DNA from: Gp6-AA40 sp050742535
GTDB taxonomy: Bacteria > Acidobacteriota > Vicinamibacteria > Vicinamibacterales > UBA2999
DNA: 9,670 nucleotides
NCBI GenBank assembly: GCA_050742535.1
Contig: JBOGIQ010000229.1
Coordinates: forward strand, 1-9,670
Direction of reading: 5' to 3'
Part shown: piece by piece, positions 1 to 6,311 of the stretch
Numbering within the stretch: the stretch's first letter is position 1
Layout of the letters: every line of letters starts with the position of its first letter
The notes under the pieces: model-generated
The model's input: the letters and a program-made list of their open reading frames with translations, nothing else
What the model was told of the DNA's origin: nothing
Database searches by the model: none
Made by a program: the position numbers and the translations under genes

Positions 1-1
1 A

Positions 2-442
2 CTGATGTCCGCCGACGGGGCCCTCAACCACTGGTGCTGCTTCTGCTACGAGCTGCGGCTGCACCGCGCGCGCGGATACGGCGCGCTCAAGGCCATCCTC
101 GACATCCTCGCGCAGGAAGAGCCGCTTACGCTCACCGAGATCTCGCAGCGTCTGCATCGCACGCCGGGATCGACGAAGGACTATCTCTCCTGGCTGGAAG
201 ACGTGGACCTGGTGACCTCGCGTCAGAAGCGCTACAGCTTCACCGATCCGCTGCTGCGGCTGTGGGTGCGGCTGCACTGCCGTCCGGTGGCGGCGTCGGC
301 GGACGAGATCGCGCGCGAAGTGCAGCGCTACGCCGTGGCGCGTCTGCCGCAGTCCGAGCCCGTTCCGGCACTCGCCTTTGCCGGCGTCAGCGACGCGACG
401 CCGGACGAGCGCAAGAGCTGGGGCATTATCGAGATCGATTGA
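2..442 (+). CDS. C-terminal part of an AAA-type ATPase with winged-helix domain (5' end outside window)
   Basis: The frame is open to the left edge, so the ATG at position 5 is probably internal and the gene begins outside the window. About 146 residues are visible. The middle part (ALKAILDILAQEEPLTLTEI, then SQRLHRTPGSTKDYLSWLED) reads as a winged helix-turn-helix. It is followed by RYSFTDPLLRLWVRLH, which resembles the end of archaeal-type (DUF234-like) AAA ATPases, where a Y-x-F-x-D-P-L-L-R-x-W motif follows the winged helix. The P-loop would lie upstream and cannot be checked, so the ATPase call rests on the C-terminal pattern alone. The gene converges on the truncated hemoglobin gene and the two reading frames overlap tail to tail by 17 bases, leaving no room for a terminator between them. 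The substrate or partner is unknown. Confidence 0.6.
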   Translation: MMSADGALNHWCCFCYELRLHRARGYGALKAILDILAQEEPLTLTEISQRLHRTPGSTKDYLSWLEDVDLVTSRQKRYSFTDPLLRLWVRLHCRPVAASADEIAREVQRYAVARLPQSEPVPALAFAGVSDATPDERKSWGIIEID

Positions 443-803
443 TCATGAACGTCGCAACGCCGTGAAAGAACTCGCGGAGTAGCGTCGTCACCTCGTCCGG
501 AAGCTGCGCCTCCTCGAGGGCGCGATCCATCAGCATCACCCACCGGTTCCGCGCTGCCTCGTCGATGGCAAACGGCATGTGGCGCATCCGCAGCCGCGGG
601 TGCCCGCGCCGCTCGACGTAGCGCTGCGGGCCGCCGAAGCGGCCGATCAGAAAGTCGCGAAGCCGCTCTTCCGCTCCGGCGAGATCCTCCTTCGCATACA
701 TCGGCCCGAGAATCGGATCGGCGGGGACCTGGGCGTAGAAGGCGTGGATCAGCCTGGTGAATCCTTCCTCGCCGACGATTTCGTAGACGTCCTCCTCCGT
801 CAC
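426..803 (-). CDS. glbO: Group II truncated hemoglobin (trHbO type)
   Basis: A 125-aa heme protein of the 2-on-2 globin family, whose members bind O2, NO or peroxide in the cytoplasm. The sequence lines up with Mycobacterium tuberculosis trHbO almost without gaps. Tyr23 (B10) sits in FYAQV, Tyr36 (CD1) in GPMYAKEDLAGAEERL, the proximal heme ligand His75 (F8) in GHPRLRMRHMPF, and the group II hallmark Trp88 (G8) in RNRWVMLMDRAL. Length is normal and all key residues are present. The start is GTG at 803, preceded by AGAGG (811-815) with 7-base spacing. That ribosome binding site fills the 13-base gap after the RNase III stop, so this is the third gene of the phosphatase operon. Its 3' end overlaps the convergent ATPase gene by 17 bases. 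The physiological ligand is not readable from sequence; oxidative or nitrosative stress is the usual family role. Confidence 0.95.
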   Translation of the reverse strand: MTEEDVYEIVGEEGFTRLIHAFYAQVPADPILGPMYAKEDLAGAEERLRDFLIGRFGGPQRYVERRGHPRLRMRHMPFAIDEAARNRWVMLMDRALEEAQLPDEVTTLLREFFHGVATFMINRSR

Positions 804-816
804 GACACTGCCTCTG

Positions 817-1758
817 TCACGAGGCTGCGTCGAGCCTCGCCAGCGCGAGGCGCGCCGCCTCCTGCTCGGCTTCCTTCTTCGCGCGGCCGGTGGCGGCGCC
901 GAACACTTCCCCGTTCACAATCACCTCGATGGTGAACGTTTTGCGGTGATCGGGCCCTTCCGATCCCGACAACCGGTACTCCGGCAGCGGGTGACCGAGC
1001 GCCTGGACGCGTTCCTGGAGGGCCGACTTGTAATCGGGCGCGAACGTCTGCTCGCTGCCGGCATCGATCGCCTCCTTCAGCTCGCGGCGCAGAAACCCCG
1101 CTGCGGCCTCGAGCCCGCCGTCGAGATAGATCGCGGCGATGAGCGCCTCATACGCGTCGGCCAGAAGCGCCTGCTTGAAACGGCCGCCGGTCTTTTCTTC
1201 TCCCCGGCCGAGGATCAGATGCAGGCCGAGCTGAATCGCTTCTGCCTGGCGCGCCAGCGACTGCGTCGAGACGACGGCCGCCTTGACTTTCGACTTCTGT
1301 CCTTCCGTATACGTCGGGTACTGCCGGAACAGCGTTTCGGCGACGACCAGGCCGAGTACCGCATCGCCGAGGAACTCGAGCGACTCGTTGTCGGCCACGC
1401 CGCCGGAGGCGTCCTCGGCCGCCCTGGATTTGTGCGTCAGCGCGTGCTCGAGCAGGCCGCGATCCCTGAAGCGGTAGAAGATGCGCGCCTGCAGCTCGTC
1501 GAACTCGTCCCGCAGACGCACCACGCGGGATCCGACGTCCTCGCGATGCGAGGCAATCACGCGGCGCGCGTCGTCGGCCTCGCCGTCCGGAACCGCCACG
1601 CGGATCTGGCCGCCGAGAGGGTTGACCGCCATCGGCAGGATGGCGTTCGCGTTGCCGCTGATGCGAAAGCTTTGGATACCGTGGCTGTCCAGGAGGGCGA
1701 TGACGACGCTCGCTTCGATGTCCGAGGAGGTCGTGAAGACGATCACCGGTCCGGTCAT
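817..1758 (-). CDS. rnc: RNase III with N-terminal DUF2007-like domain fusion
   Basis: This encodes 313 aa, against about 220-235 for ordinary RNase III. Residues 5-70 (VIVFTTSSDIEASVVIALLD, then the GGQIRVAVP strand and DDARRVI helix) match the DUF2007 'putative signal transducing' fold. Residues 85-230 are the RNase III domain, which cleaves dsRNA in rRNA maturation and RNA decay. Its signature NESLEFLGDAVL gives E125, E128 and D132; D201 and E204 complete the metal-binding set (E. coli E38, E41, D45, D114, E117). Residues 242-310 are the dsRNA-binding domain, ending in GRAKKEAEQEAARLAL. The ATG at 1758 overlaps the phosphatase stop as ATGA, which supports this start and translational coupling. 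An in-frame GTG-GTG at 1524-1519 could yield a plain 234-235-aa RNase III, but the GAGG upstream of it lies 14 bases away, which is poor spacing. The same frame stays open upstream into the phosphatase gene; that part is a shadow. Confidence 0.95.
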   Translation of the reverse strand: MTGPVIVFTTSSDIEASVVIALLDSHGIQSFRISGNANAILPMAVNPLGGQIRVAVPDGEADDARRVIASHREDVGSRVVRLRDEFDELQARIFYRFRDRGLLEHALTHKSRAAEDASGGVADNESLEFLGDAVLGLVVAETLFRQYPTYTEGQKSKVKAAVVSTQSLARQAEAIQLGLHLILGRGEEKTGGRFKQALLADAYEALIAAIYLDGGLEAAAGFLRRELKEAIDAGSEQTFAPDYKSALQERVQALGHPLPEYRLSGSEGPDHRKTFTIEVIVNGEVFGAATGRAKKEAEQEAARLALARLDAAS

Positions 1759-3914
1759 GAATCGGCGCGCACCGCCGCCGGCGCGAGAAGCGCCTGCCCG
1801 ACCTGCTCGATCCGCAACAGGACCATGGTCATATCGTCCTGCTGAAGGGCCGATTCTGTAAACGCCTCGATGTCGCGCAGAATCCGCTCGCGCAGCTCGT
1901 CGGCGTGCAGGTCGGCGTGCTCGCCGATGAGCGTGGCGAGCCGCGATTCGCCAAAGCATTCGCCGCCGCTGTTCATGGCTTCGGTCAGGCCGTCGGTGAA
2001 GAGCACGAACAGGTCGCCGCGCCCGAGCGGAACCGACATCTCCTCGAGCAGCCGGACGAACGTCTGTCCGCCGTCGAGCTGCAGGCCGAGGACGAGCCCG
2101 TCGGGCGCCAGGAGCTGCGGCGTCCGCTGTGCTGCGTACGGACCCGGCACGTAGACCAGCGGGCAGTGTCCCGCCCGGGCGTACTGCAGCATTCCCGCCT
2201 GGAGGTCCACGACCAGATACGTCACCGTGATGAAGCTGCGGCTGTCGAGATGGTGCGAGATGATGCGATCCGCTTCGATGAGGAGCTCCCGCGGCGAGCG
2301 GTATCGCTGGCTGAGCGAGAGGACGATGCCCTTGAGCTCCGCCATGTACAGCGCGGCCGACGTGCCCTTGCCCGAGACGTCGGCGACCAGAATGCCGAGC
2401 GTGTGGTCGTCGATGGGCAGGAAGTCGTAATAGTCGCCGCCCACTTCGCGTGCGGGTTCGCAATGCGCGGTGAGGGTGAGGCCCGGCATCGACAGCGGCC
2501 CCTGCGGCAGCAGCGACATCTGGATATTGCGGGCGATGCGCAGCTCCTGCTCGAGGCGCTCCTTCTCGGCTTTCGCCTGGAGCAGATCCTCGATGCTCGA
2601 CGTCATCGAATTGAACGACTCCGAGAGCTCGCCGAGCTGATCGCGCGACTTGATCGAGACCCGGCCGGTGAAGTCGCCCCGCCGTACGCGCTCGGTGCCG
2701 GCAAAGAGCTCGTGGATCGATCCGGTGATCGACCGCGCCAGCGCCAGTCCCATCGCGAACGCGACGGCCTGGATAATCAGGAAGAGACCACCGACCAGGG
2801 CGAGCGCCACGAGCAGAGACCGGCCGAAGTCGAACTCGCCGACCTGCGACTCCTTCGTCAGCGCCATCCGGTCGTAGACCTGGGCGAGCGACATGCTGAA
2901 GCTGACCTCCAGCTTCACCGTTTCGCCGCGGTCCCATCCGACGGAGTCAACCAGCGCCTTCCAGTTCAAACCGGTCTCGGCATCGCCAACGCCGATGTTG
3001 GCCGGACCGAGGATCATGGCTTGGGGCGCCGGCTCCGCGTCGGGATCGGAATCGGGATCGAGAAAGGACTCATCCGACAGCGTGACGGCGCCCAGTGTGA
3101 GACCCGAGCGATCGCGCAGCTCGCGCTCGAACGACTGATCCACCGGCACGTCGACGATCACCGCGCCACCGACGGTCGCCGGCCACGCAACGGCGCGCGC
3201 CATCATTGTGGTGGTCTCACCGTCCGTATAGGTCATGAGCCCCGAATACCCGGTGCACGGAATCCAGTCCGGCACCGTCGCCGGCGCGGCAACATGCGCC
3301 CATGGGCCCAACGCCAGAGGGCCGGCCGGCACCGCGGTGGCGGTGGCCGCGCCCTGCCCGCACCGGCGCGCGGACGGCACCAGCGCCACGGACGCGCCAG
3401 GGTACCGCGGCGCCAGCGTGTTGCGCCGCACCTCGATGACGGCGCGCGTCTGATCCGGTCCGACGGCGCGATCCAGACCCAGGGCCGCCGAGTCGGCAAT
3501 GAGGCGGGTCCGCTCCACGAGCTGCGCCAGCTCGTTGCGCATCATGAAGCTGGCGATGTTGAAGAACAGCAGCAGCCCGGCCACCAGGAAGAAGACGATG
3601 ATCAGCAGCGCCGGGATGAAGCCGATGAAGATGTAGGAGACGGCGAGCTTCCGGCGGATGCGCCACAGCAGCCGCTGCTTCATGTCGGCGAACACCAGAA
3701 CGATGATGATCAGCGCGCCGACGATCACCGCGAGATCGCCCAGCGTGTCGATCAGCTCGATCCACGGCGAGGCGCCGGCGACGAGCGTCAGCAGGAACGC
3801 GACGAACTTGATGATCAGGCCGCCGACGACGGCGCGGCCGCTGAACGTCTGCGTCATCCAGTAACGGACGAGCGCGGCGCGCGATGCGGGCGGCAGTCTG
3901 GTTGATGGAAGCAC
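1755..3914 (-). CDS. Membrane-bound HAMP-SpoIIE (PP2C-type) serine/threonine phosphatase
   Basis: A 719-aa RsbU/SpoIIE-like phosphatase, a class that usually dephosphorylates anti-sigma-factor antagonists or other phosphoproteins. Hydrophobic segments lie near residues 27-47, 59-76 and 92-120. A probably extracytoplasmic region (about 125-360) follows, then a membrane helix (366-392). HAMP spans about 390-445 (RRGDFTGRVSIKSRDQLGEL) and a linker helix about 445-465 (AKAEKERLEQELRIARNIQM). The phosphatase domain (about 480-703) has the metal-binding motifs EVGGDYYDF (D494), GILVADVSGKGTSAALYMA (D512), LFTDGLTEAMN (D641) and QQDDMTMV (D693/D694). The start is GTG at 3914, with AGAGG (3922-3926) at 7-base spacing. 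The stop overlaps the RNase III start as ATGA. No anti-sigma factor, STAS protein or kinase gene lies nearby, so the target is unknown; the operon partners are RNase III and a hemoglobin. The large sensor region matches no fold I recognise. Confidence 0.93.
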   Translation of the reverse strand: MLPSTRLPPASRAALVRYWMTQTFSGRAVVGGLIIKFVAFLLTLVAGASPWIELIDTLGDLAVIVGALIIIVLVFADMKQRLLWRIRRKLAVSYIFIGFIPALLIIVFFLVAGLLLFFNIASFMMRNELAQLVERTRLIADSAALGLDRAVGPDQTRAVIEVRRNTLAPRYPGASVALVPSARRCGQGAATATAVPAGPLALGPWAHVAAPATVPDWIPCTGYSGLMTYTDGETTTMMARAVAWPATVGGAVIVDVPVDQSFERELRDRSGLTLGAVTLSDESFLDPDSDPDAEPAPQAMILGPANIGVGDAETGLNWKALVDSVGWDRGETVKLEVSFSMSLAQVYDRMALTKESQVGEFDFGRSLLVALALVGGLFLIIQAVAFAMGLALARSITGSIHELFAGTERVRRGDFTGRVSIKSRDQLGELSESFNSMTSSIEDLLQAKAEKERLEQELRIARNIQMSLLPQGPLSMPGLTLTAHCEPAREVGGDYYDFLPIDDHTLGILVADVSGKGTSAALYMAELKGIVLSLSQRYRSPRELLIEADRIISHHLDSRSFITVTYLVVDLQAGMLQYARAGHCPLVYVPGPYAAQRTPQLLAPDGLVLGLQLDGGQTFVRLLEEMSVPLGRGDLFVLFTDGLTEAMNSGGECFGESRLATLIGEHADLHADELRERILRDIEAFTESALQQDDMTMVLLRIEQVGQALLAPAAVRADS

Positions 3915-3966
3915 GTCGCGTCCTCTGGTTTCCGGCGTCTAGTCTAAGGTAACCTTCGACACTACC
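3915..3966. promoter_or_regulatory. Divergent intergenic region with a short palindrome
   Basis: These 52 bases separate the phosphatase operon (minus) from the PLP-enzyme gene (plus) and must hold promoters for both unless transcription comes from further away. The visible parts are the AGAGG ribosome binding site of the phosphatase gene (3922-3926) and an odd-centred palindrome AAGGTAACCTT (3946-3956). I could not place convincing -35/-10 pairs on either strand. The palindrome could be an operator, but it is short and has no second copy here. Confidence 0.35.
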
Positions 3967-5124
3967 TTGAAGTTACGCGACAACGCACGGTTCGATACCG
4001 TCTGTATCCACGCGGGCCAGGAGCCCGACCCGTCCACCGGCGCCATCATCACACCCATCTACCAGACGTCCACCTACGTGCAGGACGCGCTGGGGACACA
4101 CAAGGGGTACGAGTACGCGCGCACGCAGAATCCGACGCGCGCGGCGCTCGAGGCCAATATCGCGGCGATCGAGGGCGGACGCGCCGGCTTCGCCTTCGCG
4201 TCGGGCATGGCCGCCGAAGGCGCCGTCATGACGCTGCTGCAGTCCGGCGATCACGTCGTGGTGACGGACAACACCTACGGCGGCACCTACCGGCTGTTCG
4301 AGCAGGTGCTGCGCAAGTTCCAGCTCGAGTTCAGCTACGTGGACACGTCGGACCTCGAGGCGATCGAACGGGCGATGCGTCCGGCGACGAAGATGCTCTT
4401 CCTGGAGACGCCGACCAATCCCGTCCTGCGTATAACGGACTTGCGCGGGGCGTGTGACATCGCGCACGCGCACGGCGCGTTCGTGGTGGTGGACAACACG
4501 TTTGCCAGCCCCTACGTGCAGCGTCCGCTCGAATTCGGCGCCGACATCGTCGTGCACAGCACGACGAAGTTTCTCAACGGCCACAGCGACAGCATCGGCG
4601 GCGTGGTGGTGGCTGTCCGCGACGACCACGTCGAGTGGCTGCGGTTCGTCCAGAACGCCGAAGGGGCGATCCTCGGCCCGATGGACGCCTGGCTCGTGCT
4701 GCGCGGCACGAAAACGCTGCCGCTCCGCATGGAGCGGCACAACGCCAACGCCCTCGAGCTGGCGCAGTTTCTCGCCAGTCATCCGAAGGTCGTCCAGGTG
4801 CACTACCCCGGCCTGCCCGACCACCCCCATCACGAGCTGGCGAAGCGGCAGATGCGCGGCTTCGGTGGAGTCATCTCGTTCCGGCTTGGCTCGCTCGACA
4901 AGGCGCGGACGCTCCTGAACTCGGTGGAGCTGCTGGCGCTTGCCGAGAGCCTCGGCGGCGTTGAAACGCTGATCAGCCATCCCGCCACGATGACGCATGC
5001 CTCCGTGCCGGCCGAACAGCGGCAGCGGATCGGCGTCACCGACGATCTCGTCCGGGTCTCCGTCGGCATCGAGGACGTAGACGACCTGCGCGACGATCTC
5101 GTTCGGGCTCTTGGGAAAATCTAA
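3967..5124 (+). CDS. PLP-dependent cystathionine gamma-synthase/gamma-lyase family enzyme
   Basis: A 385-aa, full-length member of the Cys/Met-metabolism PLP family (trans-sulfuration between homoserine esters, cysteine, cystathionine and homocysteine). It starts with the family opening FDTVCIHAGQEPDPSTGAI and TPIYQTSTYVQ. Y50 and R52 (YEYARTQNPT) would hold the cofactor phosphate of the neighbouring subunit. Y104 (DNTYGGTYRLF) stacks on the ring, D176 (VVVDNTFASPY) binds the pyridine nitrogen, K201 (HSTTKFLNGHSD) is the Schiff-base lysine and R363 (LVRVSVGIED) binds the substrate carboxylate. The end SLGGVETLISHPATMTHASV fits gamma-synthase, gamma-lyase or methionine gamma-lyase; I cannot separate these by eye. 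The start is TTG at 3967, the only start codon between the in-frame stop at 3940 and the conserved region. No well-spaced Shine-Dalgarno precedes it, so initiation may be leaderless or weak. dedA follows 8 bases after the stop. Confidence 0.93.
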   Translation: MKLRDNARFDTVCIHAGQEPDPSTGAIITPIYQTSTYVQDALGTHKGYEYARTQNPTRAALEANIAAIEGGRAGFAFASGMAAEGAVMTLLQSGDHVVVTDNTYGGTYRLFEQVLRKFQLEFSYVDTSDLEAIERAMRPATKMLFLETPTNPVLRITDLRGACDIAHAHGAFVVVDNTFASPYVQRPLEFGADIVVHSTTKFLNGHSDSIGGVVVAVRDDHVEWLRFVQNAEGAILGPMDAWLVLRGTKTLPLRMERHNANALELAQFLASHPKVVQVHYPGLPDHPHHELAKRQMRGFGGVISFRLGSLDKARTLLNSVELLALAESLGGVETLISHPATMTHASVPAEQRQRIGVTDDLVRVSVGIEDVDDLRDDLVRALGKI

Positions 5125-5132
5125 GGACTTCC

Positions 5133-5780
5133 TTGGACTTCGTCGATCTCCTCCTCCACGTCGATGAGTACCTGCGCGATCTGGTCGAGATGTACGGCCC
5201 CTGGATCTACGCGATCCTCTTCGCCATCGTCTTTGCGGAAACCGGGCTGGTGGTCACGCCGTTTCTGCCCGGGGACTCGCTGCTCTTCGCGGCCGGCGCC
5301 CTGGCCGCCACCGGCGCGCTCGACGTCACGGTCGCGTCCATCGTCGTGCTGGCCGCGGCGATCATCGGCGACGCCGTGAACTACGCGATCGGCCGCTCGG
5401 TTGGCCGCCAACTCGTGCGGCGGGCCGAAACCGATCCGCGCTGGCGCCGCTGGATCAACCCCGCGTATGTCGCGCGGGCGCACGAGTTCTTCGAGCGCCA
5501 TGGCGGCAAGGCGATTGTTCTTGCCCGGTTCATGCCGATCGTCCGGACGTTCGTGCCGTTCGTGGCGGGAATCGGCGAGATGTCGTATCCGAAGTTCGCG
5601 TTCTCCAACATTGCCGGCGCCGTGTTGTGGGTTGGGGTCTGCGTCGGTGCCGGCTATGCGTTCGGCAACGTCCCGGTCGTCCGTGACAACTTCTCTCTCG
5701 TCGCGATCGGGATCGTCGTCGTATCGGTGCTGCCGATGGTGGTCGAATTCATCCGCTACCGGCGCGGCCCCCGCGCGTAG
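5133..5780 (+). CDS. DedA family (VTT-domain) inner membrane protein
   Basis: A 215-aa polytopic membrane protein of the DedA/SNARE-associated family, linked to flippase-like undecaprenyl-phosphate or phospholipid transport and membrane homeostasis. The DedA pattern is complete. E36 (FAETGLVVTPFLPGDSLLF) and D48 lie 12 apart; R132 (LARFMPIVRTFVPFVAG) and R138 lie 6 apart. These match the residues essential in E. coli YqjA/YghB (E39, D51, R130, R136). Hydrophobic stretches lie near 24-42, 50-60, 66-88, 155-178 and 187-205. The start is TTG at 5133, supported by AAGGA at 5123-5127, which overlaps the stop codon of the preceding PLP-enzyme gene and leaves 5-base spacing; the two genes are almost certainly cotranscribed. 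The last codons and the TAG stop lie inside the first copy of the 41-bp repeat, so the final residues may have been supplied by a repeat insertion. The substrate is unknown. Confidence 0.93.
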   Translation: MDFVDLLLHVDEYLRDLVEMYGPWIYAILFAIVFAETGLVVTPFLPGDSLLFAAGALAATGALDVTVASIVVLAAAIIGDAVNYAIGRSVGRQLVRRAETDPRWRRWINPAYVARAHEFFERHGGKAIVLARFMPIVRTFVPFVAGIGEMSYPKFAFSNIAGAVLWVGVCVGAGYAFGNVPVVRDNFSLVAIGIVVVSVLPMVVEFIRYRRGPRA

Positions 5781-5851
5781 CGTCCCGCTTCAGCCGGACC
5801 CAACCGATTCCCCGCGCGTAGTGTCCGGCTTCAGCCGGACCCAACCGATTC
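5770..5851. repeat. Two tandem copies of a 41-bp REP-like palindromic unit
   Basis: The units at 5770-5810 and 5811-5851 match at 39 of 41 positions (differences 5781/5822 and 5786/5827). Each holds an inverted repeat with 7-bp arms and a TTCA loop: GTCCGGC-TTCA-GCCGGAC in copy 2 (5823-5840), the same with one mismatch in copy 1 (5782-5799). Neither is followed by a T run in either direction, so they look like REP-type elements, though a bidirectional transcription-end role between the convergent dedA and cutA genes is possible. The dedA stop (5778-5780) lies in copy 1 and the cutA stop (5831-5833) in copy 2. Confidence 0.85.
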
Positions 5852-6166
5852 TCTGACCCAGGCCAGATAGGCCGCCGAGCCACCGTCCGCGGCGAGCACC
5901 AGGAATTCGGGAAGCTCGTAGGCGTGCAGCTCGCGGACGCGCGCCTCGAGGGCACCGACGCGGTCCATCGTCGTCTTGATGACGAGCTGCTGTTCGCGAT
6001 CCTGTTCGACCTGCCCCTTCCAGCGATAGACCGACGTCATCACCGGCAGGACGTTCACGCAGGCGGCCAGATGCTCCCCGACCAGGGTGCGCGCCAGCGC
6101 CGCGCCGTCGGCGTCGGCACCGATCGTCGTGAGGACGAGGACGGCCTTCGGTCCGGATGAGCTCAC
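5831..6166 (-). CDS. cutA: CutA1 family divalent-cation tolerance protein
   Basis: A small soluble trimeric protein of the CutA1 family, linked to divalent metal (copper) tolerance; its biochemical role is not settled. The pattern is AVLVLTTIGADADGAALART, LVGEHLAACVNVLPVMTSVY, RWKGQVE, QLVIKTT, LHAYELPEFLVLAADGGSAA, YLAWV, and length is normal at 111 aa. The reading frame reaches a GTG at 6211 (126 aa), but I prefer GTG at 6166. The longer start sits inside the hairpin at 6207-6226 with a purine run directly against it. The 6166 start has a purine-rich AAGAGAAAAC just upstream and places the first beta-strand at the usual distance. The conserved HPYE motif here reads HAYE. The last residues (VGSG) and the stop are encoded by the 41-bp repeat. 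It converges on dedA and diverges from the FtsB-like gene. Confidence 0.9.
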   Translation of the reverse strand: MSSSGPKAVLVLTTIGADADGAALARTLVGEHLAACVNVLPVMTSVYRWKGQVEQDREQQLVIKTTMDRVGALEARVRELHAYELPEFLVLAADGGSAAYLAWVRESVGSG

Positions 6167-6206
6167 GTTTTCTCTTGTACTTGCCGAGAACGTCTGGTAA
6201 TCGTAG

Positions 6207-6226
6207 GGCACCCCTTCAGGGGTGCC
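6207..6226. repeat. Perfect 8-bp-stem palindrome with TTCA loop
   Basis: GGCACCCC-TTCA-GGGGTGCC forms a perfect 8-bp hairpin with a 4-base loop. It lies in the divergent region between cutA and the FtsB-like gene, with no gene ending nearby and no T tract, so it is not a conventional terminator. It has the same TTCA loop and GC-rich stem style as the palindromes between dedA and cutA, with different stem bases. On the cutA side it would fall in the transcribed leader. Confidence 0.8.
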
Positions 6227-6234
6227 ACCGTGGA

Positions 6235-6263
6235 CTTGTACTTCCGATCCGATTGCGGTACAA
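6235..6263 (-). promoter_or_regulatory. Candidate sigma70-type promoter for cutA
   Basis: Read on the minus strand: TTGTAC (6263-6258), a 17-base spacer, then TACAAG (6240-6235). The -35 matches TTGACA at 4 of 6 positions and the -10 matches TATAAT at 4 of 6. Transcription would start near 6228 and give a leader containing the hairpin at 6207-6226 before the GTG at 6166. Moderate support only. Confidence 0.4.
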
Positions 6264-6268
6264 GCGGG

Positions 6269-6297
6269 TTGTACTCGGGATCGAAACGCGGTATTCT
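6269..6297 (+). promoter_or_regulatory. Candidate sigma70-type promoter for the FtsB-like gene
   Basis: TTGTAC (6269-6274), a 17-base spacer, then TATTCT (6292-6297). Transcription would start near 6304, giving a leader of only about 8 bases before the GTG at 6312. Together with GTACAA at 6258-6263, the -35 box forms a 6-bp inverted repeat with a 5-base spacer. This equals two back-to-back -35 boxes for the two divergent genes. Confidence 0.55.
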
Positions 6298-6311
6298 CCC
6301 ACGATCAGGCC

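Noticed and set aside
946..1845. 299-aa frame antisense to RNase III
   Set aside because: Same GC-rich shadow effect; no conserved pattern or ribosome binding site.
1759..2937. Upstream extension of the RNase III frame to a 706-aa protein
   Set aside because: The extension overlaps the phosphatase gene in another frame, is Arg/Ala-rich with no domain, and the ATGA overlap gives a better start at 1758.
1905..3905. 666-aa open frame on the + strand antisense to the phosphatase
   Set aside because: Composition (long runs of R, H, E, D, Q) and lack of any recognisable domain mark it as a GC-rich antisense shadow of a clear phosphatase gene.
3973..4998. 341-aa frame antisense to the PLP-dependent enzyme gene
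   Set aside because: Shadow of a well-conserved gene; no motif of its own.
5782..5840. Rho-independent terminators for dedA and cutA
   Set aside because: Stems are GC-rich and located at gene ends, but no T tract follows on either strand; a REP-like repeat explains them better.
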